Positions 46,501-58,529 of a stretch of 64,000 bases of DNA are shown here, piece by piece (the first letter of the stretch is position 1; the number at the start of each line of letters is the position of its first letter). The DNA is from Bubalus kerabau (Eukaryota > Chordata > Mammalia > Artiodactyla > Bovidae), in NCBI RefSeq assembly GCF_029407905.1, contig NC_073645.1, forward strand, positions 54,393,501 to 54,457,500, read 5' to 3'. The notes beneath the pieces are model-generated. The model ran no database searches. It had not been told where the DNA came from and saw nothing but the letters and a program-made list of their open reading frames with translations. The position numbers and the translations under genes were made by a program.

Positions 46501-47860
46501 CATTAATTCAGTTACTTTTGTTAGTTAAAATTTTTCATTTATTATCTCCTTCATAAATTTTAAAGAGTATAAATTAATTTCATCTTTAAACAAGGAGAAT
46601 TGTGTGTACCTGGACAGGAAAATTCCAAGACCTGAGTCAGGTAGTACTTCATCTCCTACATTAGAATTTTGTAGCCAAAGGATTTTCCCCAGAAGAACAG
46701 ATAGATATCTTGGAACCGAGAAGGTGGAAGATCATTGCAGACTTGGAAAGTCCCATTTATAGGTTCTGTTAGAACAGCGGGGGGTAAATGTGCTGATTCA
46801 TGGGAAAGCACTGCCCTTAGAGATCCATTTGTAAGTCTACCCTCCAAAGATCCACTCTTTACCCAGATACTTTTCTTAGATGCTGAGAGAAAGATGAGCA
46901 GAGAGAGCGCGTCCATTTTATAAGTTAAACCTGCAAAACACCTACTTAGGGAAAGAGTTGGGCTCCCTGTTTAGATCAGTTGCATGTTCTTTGTTGAGCA
47001 AAACACTCATTTGAGCACTGAGGTAAAATGAAGACTACTGGGTGAAAGCATGGTTTGTTCATAGGCCTATAAGGCACACATATTAGTTGCATTAAAGTCA
47101 AGTTCACTCCATGTATAAGTCAAAATGACTTTCTATATCTTAACATGTCAACATTTCCTTTATCATTATCTTCCCGAAAAAAATGAAGAGGGTGTCTTAA
47201 CAACTAAATATGAGAGAAGGCCTTTGGACAAGCACAGAAGTTTACTGAGGAGATGATGTCATGGGAACAATTTTTATTTTTAGAATTTATTCTAAATGGA
47301 AGAGTCTGAGTTGATGGGCCTGAGATGGAGATGCAGATATGAGTCATGCAGGGTCCGTATTTCTGCTAGAGATGCTGCTGAGCCATAGGTAGACAGCCCT
47401 CTGTGAACAATTCCTTATTAACCTGGCACAGCACTTGCAACGTTCCTGCAAACAGGTGAGGGGACGTTTGACACTCAGGAGGAATTGGGTTATTGAAGGA
47501 AGAGCCCCCAGTGCCTGTCTGACTGAGAGAGGACAGTGGTGACGGTCATCCAAGGGGAGATGCCAAAATCCTGCGACACTGGGGGGTTACATTGTCCTTC
47601 GGTGGTGCTTCACTGTCCTGCACTGTAGCCCCTCCTTTTTAGATTTATTTTCTGTTAAAAAAAATATGAAGAATCAAGGAAAGTCAGGGAAAGTGGAGTA
47701 GGTACTCTTGGCCCCAGAATCACTTTCTGAAGAAAAAAAAAAAAATCAATTATTTCAGTGCCCGAAATGACATTTGGAACCTTTGGTACAATTACCATTA
47801 AATATCTAGTTTCCGTGAACTGAAAGTGACCTCCTTCCCGTGTGTGCACATTAAAGCAGG
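46500..47860. other. Possible 3' untranslated DNA of the finger pseudogene and unassigned DNA
   Basis: AT-rich sequence follows the finger exon. I see no further fingers, KRAB exon or repeat body on either strand. Frames of 60-86 codons are unsupported. Confidence 0.35.
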
Positions 47861-47870
47861 TGAACTGGCT

Positions 47871-48012
47871 CATGTGCGGCCCACATAACAGCAGCAGGAA
47901 GCGCAGGACTGGAATCACAGGGTGAATGACCAGATACGAGGCGCATGTGCGGCCCACGTAACAGCAGCAGGAAGTGCGGGAGCGGAATCACAGGGTGAAT
48001 GACCAGATACGA
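47871..48012 (+). repeat. Tandem duplication, 73-bp unit, two copies
   Basis: The unit starting catgtgcggcccacataaca at 47871 recurs at 47944 as catgtgcggcccacgtaaca and each runs to gaatgaccagatacga. The copies differ at about five places, so the duplication is fairly recent. No coding role is seen. Confidence 0.93.
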
Positions 48013-48019
48013 TCTTGTT

Positions 48020-49630
48020 TCAACTCTGAGTCTCTGGGGACTTTGTGAATAGGTTTCACCTTAAATGTCATCAGTGGCCCGAGAGACAGTGAACTATACC
48101 TTGTGGATGGGTGAGTGGACATGTGAAAGACAAGTTCAAGGTCAGCTCTGTCCAGAAGTATCATGTATCTAGAGATCCAGGGAAGAAATGAGATTTTTTT
48201 GCCCTTTCAGAAGCCTGTATTAGCCACTTAGATACCTGATATGCTGGTACTGCCCCTGGATTTTGGACTCAGCCTCACTCACTTGCATGCTATAGCATTT
48301 ATAAGTGAGCAGTGGTGGGAGGCATGTGGGTGGTGACCTCATTGTCATTTAGAGAGCCCCCCTGTGAGTGCTCTGGTTAGGTGCAACTACACGTAACATT
48401 CTTTTTCTTCCTGATGGCTCTTCTGATTCCTCTCGGATATGTTGGCGTCCCCAGTCCTCATCTTCACCAGCATCCTGTGTTTTACCACAAGCCTTCAAAG
48501 AGCACCTCTTTCCAAGGACCCTCCTGCTTCTCCATCATCACTGCTGGCCTGAGACTGCCCCCTGCCCCATGGCCATTTCCCAGCCTTTTTTTTTTTTTAT
48601 GCTCTCACAATTGATGCTCTGACCCCCAAGTAGTACTTTTCTCCATGTTTTCCCACCCGTGGCAGCCTGTAAAGTTCTGGACGTGAGTCTGCCCTGACGG
48701 CGTTTGTCTGTAACCACCCCCGGATCCAGCACACGGGGCTTCTTCCTTGGTTGTCTCTGCCTGACACTCAGCTCTGCTGTGGGCTCTGGAGCGGACTCTC
48801 ACGTGAATGCTGAGCTGGGGCACATACCGTGTGGGTGTGTACTCTGGGAGGGTATAGCCTTCTCTTTTGGAATTTAAAAAAATGTGATATGGAGAGATTC
48901 TAATTGAACCTGCCACTATACATCTTCACATACAGAACTTTAGAATTCATCAATGTCAAATTTACTGACATAGTCTAATCCAAAAGAGAAGTTAAAAGCT
49001 ATCTCTGCTCCCAGATAAGAGGAGCTTTGGTAAAAATAAAGACTAGAAACACTGGCGCTCATGTTAGCAAACTAGGTTCATGTGCCTGATGCACAGCGAA
49101 CCAAATCCTGAGACACTGAGGTCTGTGGCAAGAAAGACTTCGCAGAGCAGCCAAGAAGGAGATGGGAGGACAAGTCTCACATCCCCCTCCCTGAAAGGCC
49201 AGGGTCCAGGATATTCATGGGATAAAGAGGCTGGATGGCTTTATGTGTGGGGAAAGGTGATTGGATGTGAGGAAAGGTAAGTCAGTTAGTATTCTGTGCT
49301 GATGTATCTGGGTAATGGGATGTTACTTCTTCATGGGATGTGTATTCAAAGCTGGTGGCACTTAGCATGATCCAAGGGTGGAATTTTTGCTCATCTGAGA
49401 TTAGTCATTCACAGGACCCTACACAGGTCCAGTTTTGAAGGAAGTGGTCCCGGCAAGTCTTACCTAGCTCAAGCTTGAAATAGACACAACTGGCTCCAAG
49501 CTCTTTGAAAATAACTGGGGCCACATCTTATAGGCTGCGTGAATCTTGAAGGGTATGAGATGTGCAAAAAAAGAAGTAGTTAAAGTGAGCTTGTGCCATG
49601 AAGACAGGCTACAAGCAGAGGGCTGTTTAA
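48020..49630. other. Unassigned non-coding DNA
   Basis: No identifiable gene. A T run lies near 48588-48599. Frames up to 103 codons have no domain. No KRAB or finger signature was seen on either strand. Confidence 0.35.
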
Positions 49631-49639
49631 CAAGCTTTA

Positions 49640-49772
49640 AGAGAAGGAAATGGCCACCCACTCCAGTATTCTTGTCTGGAGAATCCCATGGACAGAGGAG
49701 CCTGGTGGGCTACAGTCCATGGGGTTACAAAGAGTCAGACACAACTGAGCAGCTAACACTTTCACTTTCAAG
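49640..49772 (+). mobile_element. Bov-tA SINE, 5'-truncated
   Basis: Begins at gagaaggaaatggccaccca and ends with the gactcagacacaactgagcag-type tail and an acactttcactttca string. Confidence 0.9.
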
Positions 49773-50032
49773 ACAAGGTCAAGGTTTCTGGTAGTCTCCA
49801 GTTTCTGTAGAAGTTTCACTGCACATGGCAGTTTCCCTCTTTTTCTAGGAAGTGAAGCCAAACTGTAATAAGCTCATCATGAGTATGATCCCCTCACTTG
49901 GATTGCTTCCCTTTCAATCTTCTGTTTGCCCTGGTCTTTTGTGATACTCAGGGCAGACATGCTGAGCAGGTTCCTGCACCTAATATCCTGGCCAGATGCT
50001 GGGAGGGGCCAGCAGACAGATGTGATTTGCAG

Positions 50033-50626
50033 ACAACAATGGAAACAGTGACAGACTTTATTTTTGGGGGCTCCAAAATGACTGCAGATGGTGACTGCAG
50101 CCATGAAATTAAAAGACGCTTGCTCCTTGGAAGAAAAGCTATGACCAATCTAGATAGCATATTAAAAAGCAGAAACATTACTTTGCCAACAGAGGTCCAT
50201 CTAGTCAAAGCTATTGTTTCTCCAGTAGTCATGTATGGATGTGAGAGTTGGACTATAAAGGCTGAGTGCTGAAGAATTGATGCTTTTGAACTGTGATGTT
50301 GGAGAAGACTCTTGAGAGTCCCTTGGACTGCAAGGAGACCTAACTAATCCATCCTAAGGGAAATCAGTCCTGAATATTCATTGGAAGGACTGATGCTGAA
50401 GCTGAAACTCCAATATTTCGGCCACCTGATGTGAAGAACTGACTCACTGGAAAAGCGCTGATGCTAGGAAAGATTGAAGGCAGGAGGAGAAGGGGATGAC
50501 AGAGGATGAGATGGTTGGATGGCATCACAAGTAAACTCCAGGAGTTGGTGATGGACAGGGAGGCCTTGGATGCTGCGTCCATGAGGTAGCAAAGAGTAGG
50601 ACACGACTGAGTAACTGAACTAAACA
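50033..50626 (+). mobile_element. BovB LINE, 5'-truncated 3' end
   Basis: Reads the last part of the BovB polyprotein: ETVTDFIFGGSKMTADGD, LLLGRKAMTNLDSILKSR, VVMYGCESWTIK, then RWLDGITS-type text in damaged form and the tail gactgagtaactgaactaaa. Frame is broken by small indels. It is a second, independent insertion from those at 18 and 51 kb. Confidence 0.93.
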
Positions 50627-51127
50627 AGGTCATCCCAGTGGGATCAGGGGACACTGGGTTTGATTCCCTGGCTTCACCTCTCTATAAACTTTTTGCCTCT
50701 GGGTACTGGGGTATATAGGGACAGGATCTAAGGTGAGCATAACAGAAAGGGACTCAGGGGGCAATTCACTTGTCCTTTCCTGCAGACATTAAGGCAGAGA
50801 AGAGACAGGAGAATTGTAGCTTTTCTGTGTAGTCAGGCAGATTTTCACTGGGTGGACATTACCCTGCAGTTCATGGTAATGTCAAGAATCTGAATCCTGG
50901 ATTTAAGAATCTGACTTCTTCCCCTTCTTGGATATTGATTAATGGTTGGAAGTAAAAGAATGTGAAAAATTATTTTACACATCCCTAGATATCTCACAGA
51001 TCCCTAGAGCAAAGCTTAGTGCTGAGCCTAGAGATGGACTGAAGCAAAAGCAGGCTCTAATTAATTTTGATGACAGTTTCATTGCCCTGCTACAGGTTTC
51101 CTGCTTCAGGCTTCTCACTTGGCAGGA

Positions 51128-53565
51128 GTAGTTCAGTTCAGTTCAGTCACTCAGTTGTGTCTGACTCTTTGGAACCTCATGGACTGCAGCACATCGGGCC
51201 TCCCTGTCCATCACCAACTCCCAGAGCTTGCTCAAACTCATGTCCACTGAGTCAGTGATGCCATCCAACCATTTCATCCTCTGTCATTCCCTTCTCTCGC
51301 TTTCAATCTTTCTCAGCATCAGGGTCTTTTCTAATGAGTCAGCTCTTCCCATCAGAAGGCCAAAGTATCGGAGTTTCAGCGTCAACATCAGTCCTTCCAA
51401 TGAACACCCAGGACTGATCTCCTTAAGGATGGACTGGTTGGATCTACTTGCTGTTCAAGTGACTCTCAAGAGTCTTCTCCAACACCACAGTTCAAAAGCA
51501 TCAATCAATTCTTTGGCACTCAGCTTTCTTTATAGTCCAACTCTCACATCCATACATGACCACTGGAAAAACCAAAGCCTTGACTAGACAGACCTTTGTT
51601 GGCAAAGTAATGTCTCTGCTTTTTAATATACTGTCTATGTTGGTAATAACTTTTCTTCTAAGGAGTAAGCATCTTTTAATTTCATGGCTGCAGTCACCAT
51701 CTGCAGTGATTTTGGAGACCCCAAAATCAAGTCTGCTACCGTTTCCACTGTTTCTCCATCTATTTGTCATGAAGGGATGGGGCCGGATGCCATGAACTTT
51801 GTTTCCTGAATACTGAGCTTTAAGCCAACTTTTTAACTCTCCTCTTTCACTTTCATCAAGAAGCTCTTTAGTTCTTCACTTTCTGCCATAAGGATGGTGT
51901 CATCTGCATATCTGAGGTTATTGATATTTCTCCCAGCAATCTTGATTCCAGCTTGTGCTTCTTCCAGCCCAGCGTTTATTTCACTTGATGTACTCTACAT
52001 ATAAATTAAAAAATAAGGTGACAATATACATCCTTGAAGTCAATAAAGCAGAAGTAGATGTTTTTCTGGAACTCTTGCTTTTTTCTCTAATCCAATGGAT
52101 GTTGGCAATTTGATCTCTGGTTCCTCTGCCTTTTCTAAATCCATCTTGAACATATGGAAGTTCTCAGTTTAAGTACTGTTGAAGCCTTGCTTGGAGAATG
52201 TTGAACATTATTACTTGCTGGCATGTGAGATAAGTGCAATTGTGTGGTAGTTTGAGCATTCTTTGGCATTGCCTTTCTTTGGGATTGAAAACTGACCTTT
52301 TCCAGTCCTGTGGCCACTGCTGAGTTTTCCAAATTTGCCAATATATTGAGTGCAGCACTTTCACAGCATCATCTTTTAGGATTTGAAATAGCTCAACTGG
52401 AATTCCATCAGTTCCACCAGCTTTGTTCATAGTGGTGCTTCCTAAGGCCCACATGGCTTCACATTCCAGGATGTCTGGCTCTAGGTGAGTGATCACACCA
52501 TGGTGATTATCTTGGTCATTAAGATCTTTTTTGTACACTTCTTCTGTGTATTCTGGACACCTCAGTATTTTCTTCCTCTGTTATGTCCATACCATCTCTC
52601 TCTCCTTTATTGGGCCCATCTATGCATGAAATGTTCCCTTGGTATCTCTAATTTTCTCGAAGTGATCTCATCTTTCCCATTCTATTGCTTTTGTCTATTT
52701 CTTTGCATTGTTCACTGATGAAGGCCTTCTTATCTCTCCTTGCTACGCTTTGGAATTCTGCATTCAGATGGGTGTATTTTTCCTTTTCTCCTTTGCCTTT
52801 AGCTTCTCTTCTTTTCTCAGCTATTTTTTAGGCCTATTCAGACAACCATTTTGCCTTTTTGCATTTCTTTTTTTGGGGGGATGGCCTTGCTCCCTGTCTC
52901 CTGTACAGTGTCACGAACCTCCTCCTTTCATAGCTCATCAGGCACTCTGTCTATCAGATCTAGTCCCTTAAATCTATTTCTGATTTCCACTGTATAATCG
53001 TAAGGCATTTAATTTATGTCATACATAGCCTAGTGGTTTTCCCTACTTTCTTCAATTTAAGTCTGAATTTGGCAATAAGGAGTTCCTGATCTGAGCCACA
53101 ATCAGCTCCTGGTCTTTTTGTTGCTGACTGTATAGAGTTTCTCCATCTTCGGCTGCAAGGAATATAATCAGTCTGATTTCTGTACTGACCATCTCGTGAT
53201 GTCCATGTGTAGAGTCTTCCCTTGTGTTGTTGGAGGAGGATGTTGGCTATGACCAGTGTTTTTCTCTTGGCAAAACAGCCTTTTCCCTGCTTCATTTTGT
53301 GCTCCAAGGCCCAAACTTGCTTGTTACTGCAGGTTTCTCTTGTCATCCTACTTTTGCATTCCAGTCCCCTATGATGGAAAGGACATTTTTCTTTTTGGTG
53401 TTAGTTCTAGGTCTTATAGGTCTTCAGAGAACCATTCAATTTCAGCTTCTTTAGCATTAATGGTTGGGACATAGACTTGGATTACTGTGATATTGAATGG
53501 TTTGCCTTGGAAATGAACAAAGATCATTCTGTCATTTTTGAGATTTCACTCAAGTACTGTGTTTC
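51128..53565 (-). mobile_element. BovB LINE, 2.4 kb, minus strand
   Basis: The longest BovB here. On the minus strand, going from 53.56 to 51.13 kb, it encodes the end of the endonuclease (TSRDGQYRNQTDYI, RPGADCGSDQELL), the palm region (AGGTDGIPVELFQILKDD), the catalytic YADDT block (minus strand near 51.90 kb), the C-terminal VVMYGCESWTIKKAE part and the 3' tail. BovB is an RTE-type LINE of about 3.2 kb that codes endonuclease and reverse transcriptase and mobilises Bov SINEs. This copy lacks the 5' 0.7-0.8 kb. In GSDQELL the conserved catalytic His of the SDH motif is Gln, and frames are shifted several times, so it is inactive. It interrupts copy C: the DNA right after 53565 belongs to C. 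Confidence 0.92.
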
Positions 53566-54024
53566 ATGGAAGGGGCATGTCCTTTCCTTGGGAAAATAGC
53601 TCAAGGAGCATGGAGAGAAGGGCTGCACCCATGCCAGGCAGGGCCAGCAGCCCCTGTGGGGATGATTGGTATAAGTACCAGCATTGCTTAATATAAAAGC
53701 AGAGTATTTTGGAAAACAACCAGTAAAAGGAATTAGGTAGGTAATTTTTGGTACAAATACACAAGGCAATCATATCAATCCACGTAGCTGGAGGTGGGGA
53801 CTTCCAGGTTCAGGAAATAGGTCAGGGCATGCAGGTCTGAAGAGTGGAGGTTACCCCCACACACCACACATCTGGCTCTGAATCAATATGAAACAGATGT
53901 TTAGGGGCTGGGATGCTACCGGGCAGCCTGGAAGCAGTAGCAGGAGAGGTGGCCCATTTTTATTTCTAGAGACACTTATCTTTCTGACTCCAGAGTCCAA
54001 GTCACAGGGAAGCCTGTTTTCAAC

Positions 54025-54042
54025 TTTTTTTTTTTTTTTTTT
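54025..54042 (+). repeat. Poly(T) run of 18
   Basis: Eighteen T bases at the place where copy B on the other strand has an A run (42320-42330), so the run descends from the shared ancestor. Confidence 0.85.
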
Positions 54043-54519
54043 CCAAAATTCCTTTAGCTATTCTACTACCTTTGGCTTTCCATCTAAGTTTCTTCAGATG
54101 ATAATGCATATTATTATTTTGAAAAACACCATTGGAAGTTGAACTTATTTTCATTGAACAGCTTCACTGTCAACTTCTTTGCAGTACCTATAGATCTACT
54201 TCATTTAATACCAATAACTCAGACACAAATTGGTAAGATTGCCTTGTGCAGTTGTATTAGAATTTACCAACCTAGTTCCTCAAAATAGTCTTCCAAATAC
54301 TTAGCCTTTATATTAAGCAAAGCTGACCTCAAAATTTCTTATTAGGCATATAAATTTGCATGAATGTTCTCCTGATACATTTATCATTGGACCTCGTGAA
54401 ATATGTAAAGATCAGTTTGTAACCATTTATTCTTCACTTCTTTATGACTTCCGGACTTTATAAACAAGTTCCTCGCAAGGACGCCACTCTGAAACTACGC
54501 ATGATTTTTCCCAGTACTT

Positions 54520-55980
54520 TCACGATTGCCGTTTCACAATCCAGTCAGTCCCTTGAGCAGGGACCACGCAAGGTGCCTGGGCTGCGTGTTCGCTGCCCCG
54601 CCGGGGTCAACCGGGCGCGTTTCCTTGGAGGCAGCAGGCACTTCCAGCTCCCCGATGGCCGCGTTTCCTCTGCGGCCCAGGTCGCGCGGCCGCGGCGTGT
54701 TGAACGGGCTGGGAGCCTGCTTTGGGGCAGACGTCCCTGGAGGCGCTAGGGCGTTTCAGCAGCTCGAGTAGTTCCCTTCTTGACAACAAGCCCGCCACTG
54801 GGACCGATCCAGGGGACCTTCCAGCTGTGATTCGGAGCCACCGGCCGCCACCTTGAACTCATCCCTTCCCTCTGGGCTTTCCTGGTGGCTCAGACGGTAA
54901 AGCGTCTGCCATCTCCTGGAGAAGAAAATGACAAACCACTCCAGTACTCTTGCCTGAAAATTCTCATGGACTGAGGAGCCTGGTGGGCTACAGTCCAACA
55001 GAGGTTTCCAAGAGTCGGAAACGACTGAGCGACTTCACTTTCTTCCCACTGGAGCCTCAGAGCCCTGCCCATGGGCTGCGTTTCCGCCGCCCGCCCGGAG
55101 GGAGCGTGTCGGGAGCCGGCGGCACTGGCGGCGAGATTCCCGGGAGCGGCGAGGTCGGGACACCTCCTATCGCTGGAAATTGAGTTTGCAGCTGGAGATT
55201 GAGTTTGCAGCTTTAGAGGGAGGGGGCGCGGTCACTTTTCCGAGTCAGGTGATGGAGCCCGGCCGGCCAGAGCTCTGTGGCGGGTCCTCCCATATACGAC
55301 GCTCTCCGTTTGTGATCTTGGGGCTGTCTGCCGTGGGTTCCGCTGGCAAGGGGCTCAGAAAGGAGCGAGGCAGACGTACACCAACGGATCCAGGCTTCCG
55401 CGTTTTTGCCCCCTGAGTCCCGTCCATCCTAACCCCAGTCGTTCACCTCGTCCCTGGAACAAAGACTGGCCTGAATGCAAAACTAGGAGGAACTGGAGAT
55501 CGAACCCAGAGCCGCGTTCTCTGTCCCACAGGACCGCGGTGCCGCGGCCCGCAGGCGGCCCAGGGGTGCATCCTCGCCCCTTGGGGGCTCAGGTCCGTCC
55601 CGGTGACGTTGTGGAAGTTCACCGGCGGCCACTTCGATTTTCCAGTTTGGCCAGAAGCCTTGTAAGGCTCCACAGACAGGATACCCTGACGGTCTTAAGA
55701 CATCTCCGCCGGGAGCGCCCCCATCCCCTCTCTTCCGGGGGCTCCCTGGGCCCGGCGCCTGTGCGCCAAACACACACGCAGGTCTTCTCGCCGCGGGTGA
55801 GAGCGCGGGCTAACGGGGGGCGCTCACGGTGTGCTGGCGGCTCTGACCAGAGCCTGGAGGTCAGCTGTCCGAATGTCGGGAAACGGGGACCGGGCTGCAC
55901 CGTTCGGGGATGGGCGGGAAGGGAGCTGAGCCCAGCCGCGATCCTGCGCCTCCAGATAAGCTGGGCTCTCTGGAGACAGG
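54520..55980 (-). promoter_or_regulatory. CpG-rich block, copy C promoter region
   Basis: CpG-dense DNA at 54.57-54.87 and 55.06-55.95 kb, split by a Bov-tA. It matches the copy B block inverted. By analogy it would drive transcription toward lower coordinates. Frames on both strands (up to 160 codons) are by-products of GC content. Confidence 0.58.
54882..55045 (+). mobile_element. Bov-tA SINE inside the copy C CpG block
   Basis: Plus copy: gctttcctggtggctcagac head with gtaaagcgtctgcc, a deletion in the middle, then gaggagcctggtgggctaca and the tail gaaacgactgagcgacttca. Confidence 0.92.
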
Positions 55981-57436
55981 GAGACGCCTCCATATGCGCG
56001 GGCGGATGTCACACAGGGTGATGTTTTCGAGCGTTATCAGTGTTACAGCCTGTGATTGGTTTCTCTAATCTAGGCATTGTCTATTCTGTCACTCACATAC
56101 ACAAACTCTACCATTCCTAATGAGATAGAGAAAATTTACGATCATGATTTTATGCATTGCTGGTCCATGGCCTCACACCCTGCTTTCCTGCAGATTCTCA
56201 ACTCGCCCCACCACCCCGTAGCCACCATCAAGCTCAGTGGACACAAGCTCAGTCCGGATGCCTTTTCTCAAAAACCCATCTACTATGACCAGGACACCAA
56301 TGGGTGCCTCATCATGGCAGCTGAAAAAAAGAGCTTCTGTGCAAGGAGTTGAGGGGTAATAGTGGCAAATGGAGATGAGAGAGGTGGTGAAAGTCTGATT
56401 AGCCAGAATTCGGACTCTTATAACCAGGTATCCTCCGAGTGGTGTGGCCACTGACACCCTCAGGCTGGGAACCCTGCCAGCCAGGAGTTACTTCCCAGTG
56501 TGCTCTGGACTCTGGGCTCCCAGATTCCTGGGTGTGGACTGCTCCCGACACGTTTTTAGGCCTGTGTGGGCTCTGCCCTCGGCCTGGGATTTTAGTCCCA
56601 GGGATTTTGTTTTCTTAAAAGGGGCACAAACATTGATAATTGAGTTTTGTTGGGGGCAACATGAGGACAATAGCCCAGGAGACAGCACTTCTGAAGGCGC
56701 TTAGAAACTGCTGTCAAGAGGACGTGGGGAAGGTCAGTAAATGCGACGTTGGTGAAGGGGAGTATATACACTGAAGCTTTTTTGGCAAAGATTTCTGCTA
56801 GTCAGAATTCACCATGAAGGATTTTTGTGCTCTAAGTATGAGCTTACAAGAATTTGGCTCATAAAATCATCTCTTGAAAATGTCTAAAGACCTGTTCTGC
56901 CAGCTTTTCCCAAAGCGCAAAGTGCGTTCTTGCTCCTCTGCAACCGGATCTCATGTCAGGGGTGTTGAAGGCCAGCAGCTGCAGCAACTCGTGGTTAATC
57001 ATTGTGAGGTAGACGGCAAGCACTGCTTTGTAGTTTCCTGCACACTCGGTGTCCTGCTGGGGCCAGTGGGAAGTGGCCAGAGTCCTGATCCCTGTATCTC
57101 AAGGCTGCCCTGCCACCACCCACCCTTTACTCACTCCTGCGTTCTTCCATCAAGACAGTCTACCTCCATGTAGTGGAGTGGCGGTTCATGGGCTGCAGTG
57201 ATGAGGGACAGCAGGAGAGGTGTAGTATCTTACACTGGCCAGGAACTCAGCCAGGTTTCCCCTCTGGAAAGTTGGCTGGCAAAGCAAAGCTTGTCGGATT
57301 TAGAAACAGGCTCCAAGGGACCAATTACTTGTCTTGGGTAATTCAGAGGGCTTAGACCTGAAGTCTGGTGACCTCTAAATCTGTTTCCAAAAGACAGGCC
57401 ATCCATCGAGTGGAGACCTTGAATTATAACGTAGGG

Positions 57437-57645
57437 GCTTCCCATGTGGCTCACTGGAAAAGAATCTGCCTGCAGTGCAAGAGCCATGGGGTCAATGCTT
57501 GGGTCAGGGAAGAACCCCTGGAGAAGGCAATGACAACCACTCCAGTGTTCTTGCTTGAGAAAAGTACCATAATCATAGGAGCCTAGCAGGCTATGTAGTC
57601 CATGGGGTTGCAAAGCATCAAAGACAACTAAGCAACTTTTGACTC
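57437..57645 (+). mobile_element. Bov-tA SINE
   Basis: Plus copy with head ggggcttcccatgtggctca, middle ggagaaggcaatgacaacca and tail ttgcaaagcatcaaagacaa. Several substitutions. Confidence 0.88.
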
Positions 57646-57744
57646 AAAAGTCACCAGTTTTCCCTTTGAATCATTGCAAATACAATACGCTGAGTATGAG
57701 ATTGGTAACCAAACTTTTATTAATGAGCTACCTAAGTGAAACTT

Positions 57745-58028
57745 GAAGATCAGTCCTGGATGTTCACTGGAAGCACTGATGCTAAAGCTGAAACTCCAGT
57801 ACTTTGGCCGCCTCATGTGAAGAGTTGATTCATTGGAAAAGACTCTGATTCTGGGAGGGATTGGGGGCAGGAGGAGAAGGGGACAACAAAGGATGAGATG
57901 GCTGGATGGCATCACAGACTCAATGGACATGAGTCTGAGTGAACTCCGGGAGTTGGTGATGAACAGGGAGGCTTGGTGTGCTGCAATTTATGGGATCACA
58001 AAGAGTCACATGACTGAGCAACTGAAGT
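57745..58028 (+). mobile_element. BovB LINE 3'-end fragment
   Basis: Begins within gatcagtcctggatgttcac and runs through LILGGIGGRRRRGQQRMRW and SMDMSLSELRELVMNREAW to the tail gactgagcaactgaagtga. This short part is open, but it is only the polyprotein end. Confidence 0.93.
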
Positions 58029-58529
58029 GAAATTAAAACAAAACATACTCAAAAATCTAACCACTAGTAAGAGATTCTCAACATGCAGCCCACTGTGGCT
58101 TCAGTGTCTCGGCAATTGTTCTCAGTCCAGGACACTGCCATCCATTACTTATTCCCTAAACACACTGAAATGTCTTTAAACTTCCTTTCTGATTTTCTCC
58201 AAGAAGCATGTTTGCATCAGACTTTGTGTTACATTCTCTCTGCCTCTCTGCATCTAAGAATGTGGAACTGGGATCCTGTTTCATCCGCTGTTGGGCCATG
58301 GTGTCTCAAACAGGCCATGAATGTGGTGGGGCCTCTGTGGATGTGCTCTGGGTGAGGGAGCACTGAGTTTTTCAGTGGGGCAGCTGGGTGTCATGGAGCA
58401 CTACTGGGCGTTGTGTATAAAGGATGGAGTATAACCTGCTGAAGGCCCTTGTCTTACTCTGCCTCTGTCTCACAATTAGGAAGTTTGAACAGGCCAGAGA
58501 AAGCTCTGCTCTGACTGGTGCACAGTCTA

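Larger units (their letters stand above)
53570..57430 (-). repeat. Duplicate copy C of module X (inverted)
   Basis: The complement runs parallel to copy B from 37.3 to 42.8 kb with the order kept: 57.36-57.43 to 37.32, 56.8-57.0 to 38.0-38.2, 56.17-56.40 to 38.55-38.80, 55.4-55.9 to 40.3-40.9, 54.2-54.45 to 41.9-42.1, and 53.58-53.66 to 42.7-42.8 kb. C lacks most DNA corresponding to 38.9-40.2 kb of B, including the shared Bov-tA. Its expected KRAB exon would lie below 51.1 kb on the minus strand, past the BovB, but I found none there. Confidence 0.8.

Noticed and set aside
47871..48012. Spaced repeats suggestive of a CRISPR-like array
   Set aside because: It is a two-copy tandem duplication in a mammalian genome, with no spacers and no associated genes.
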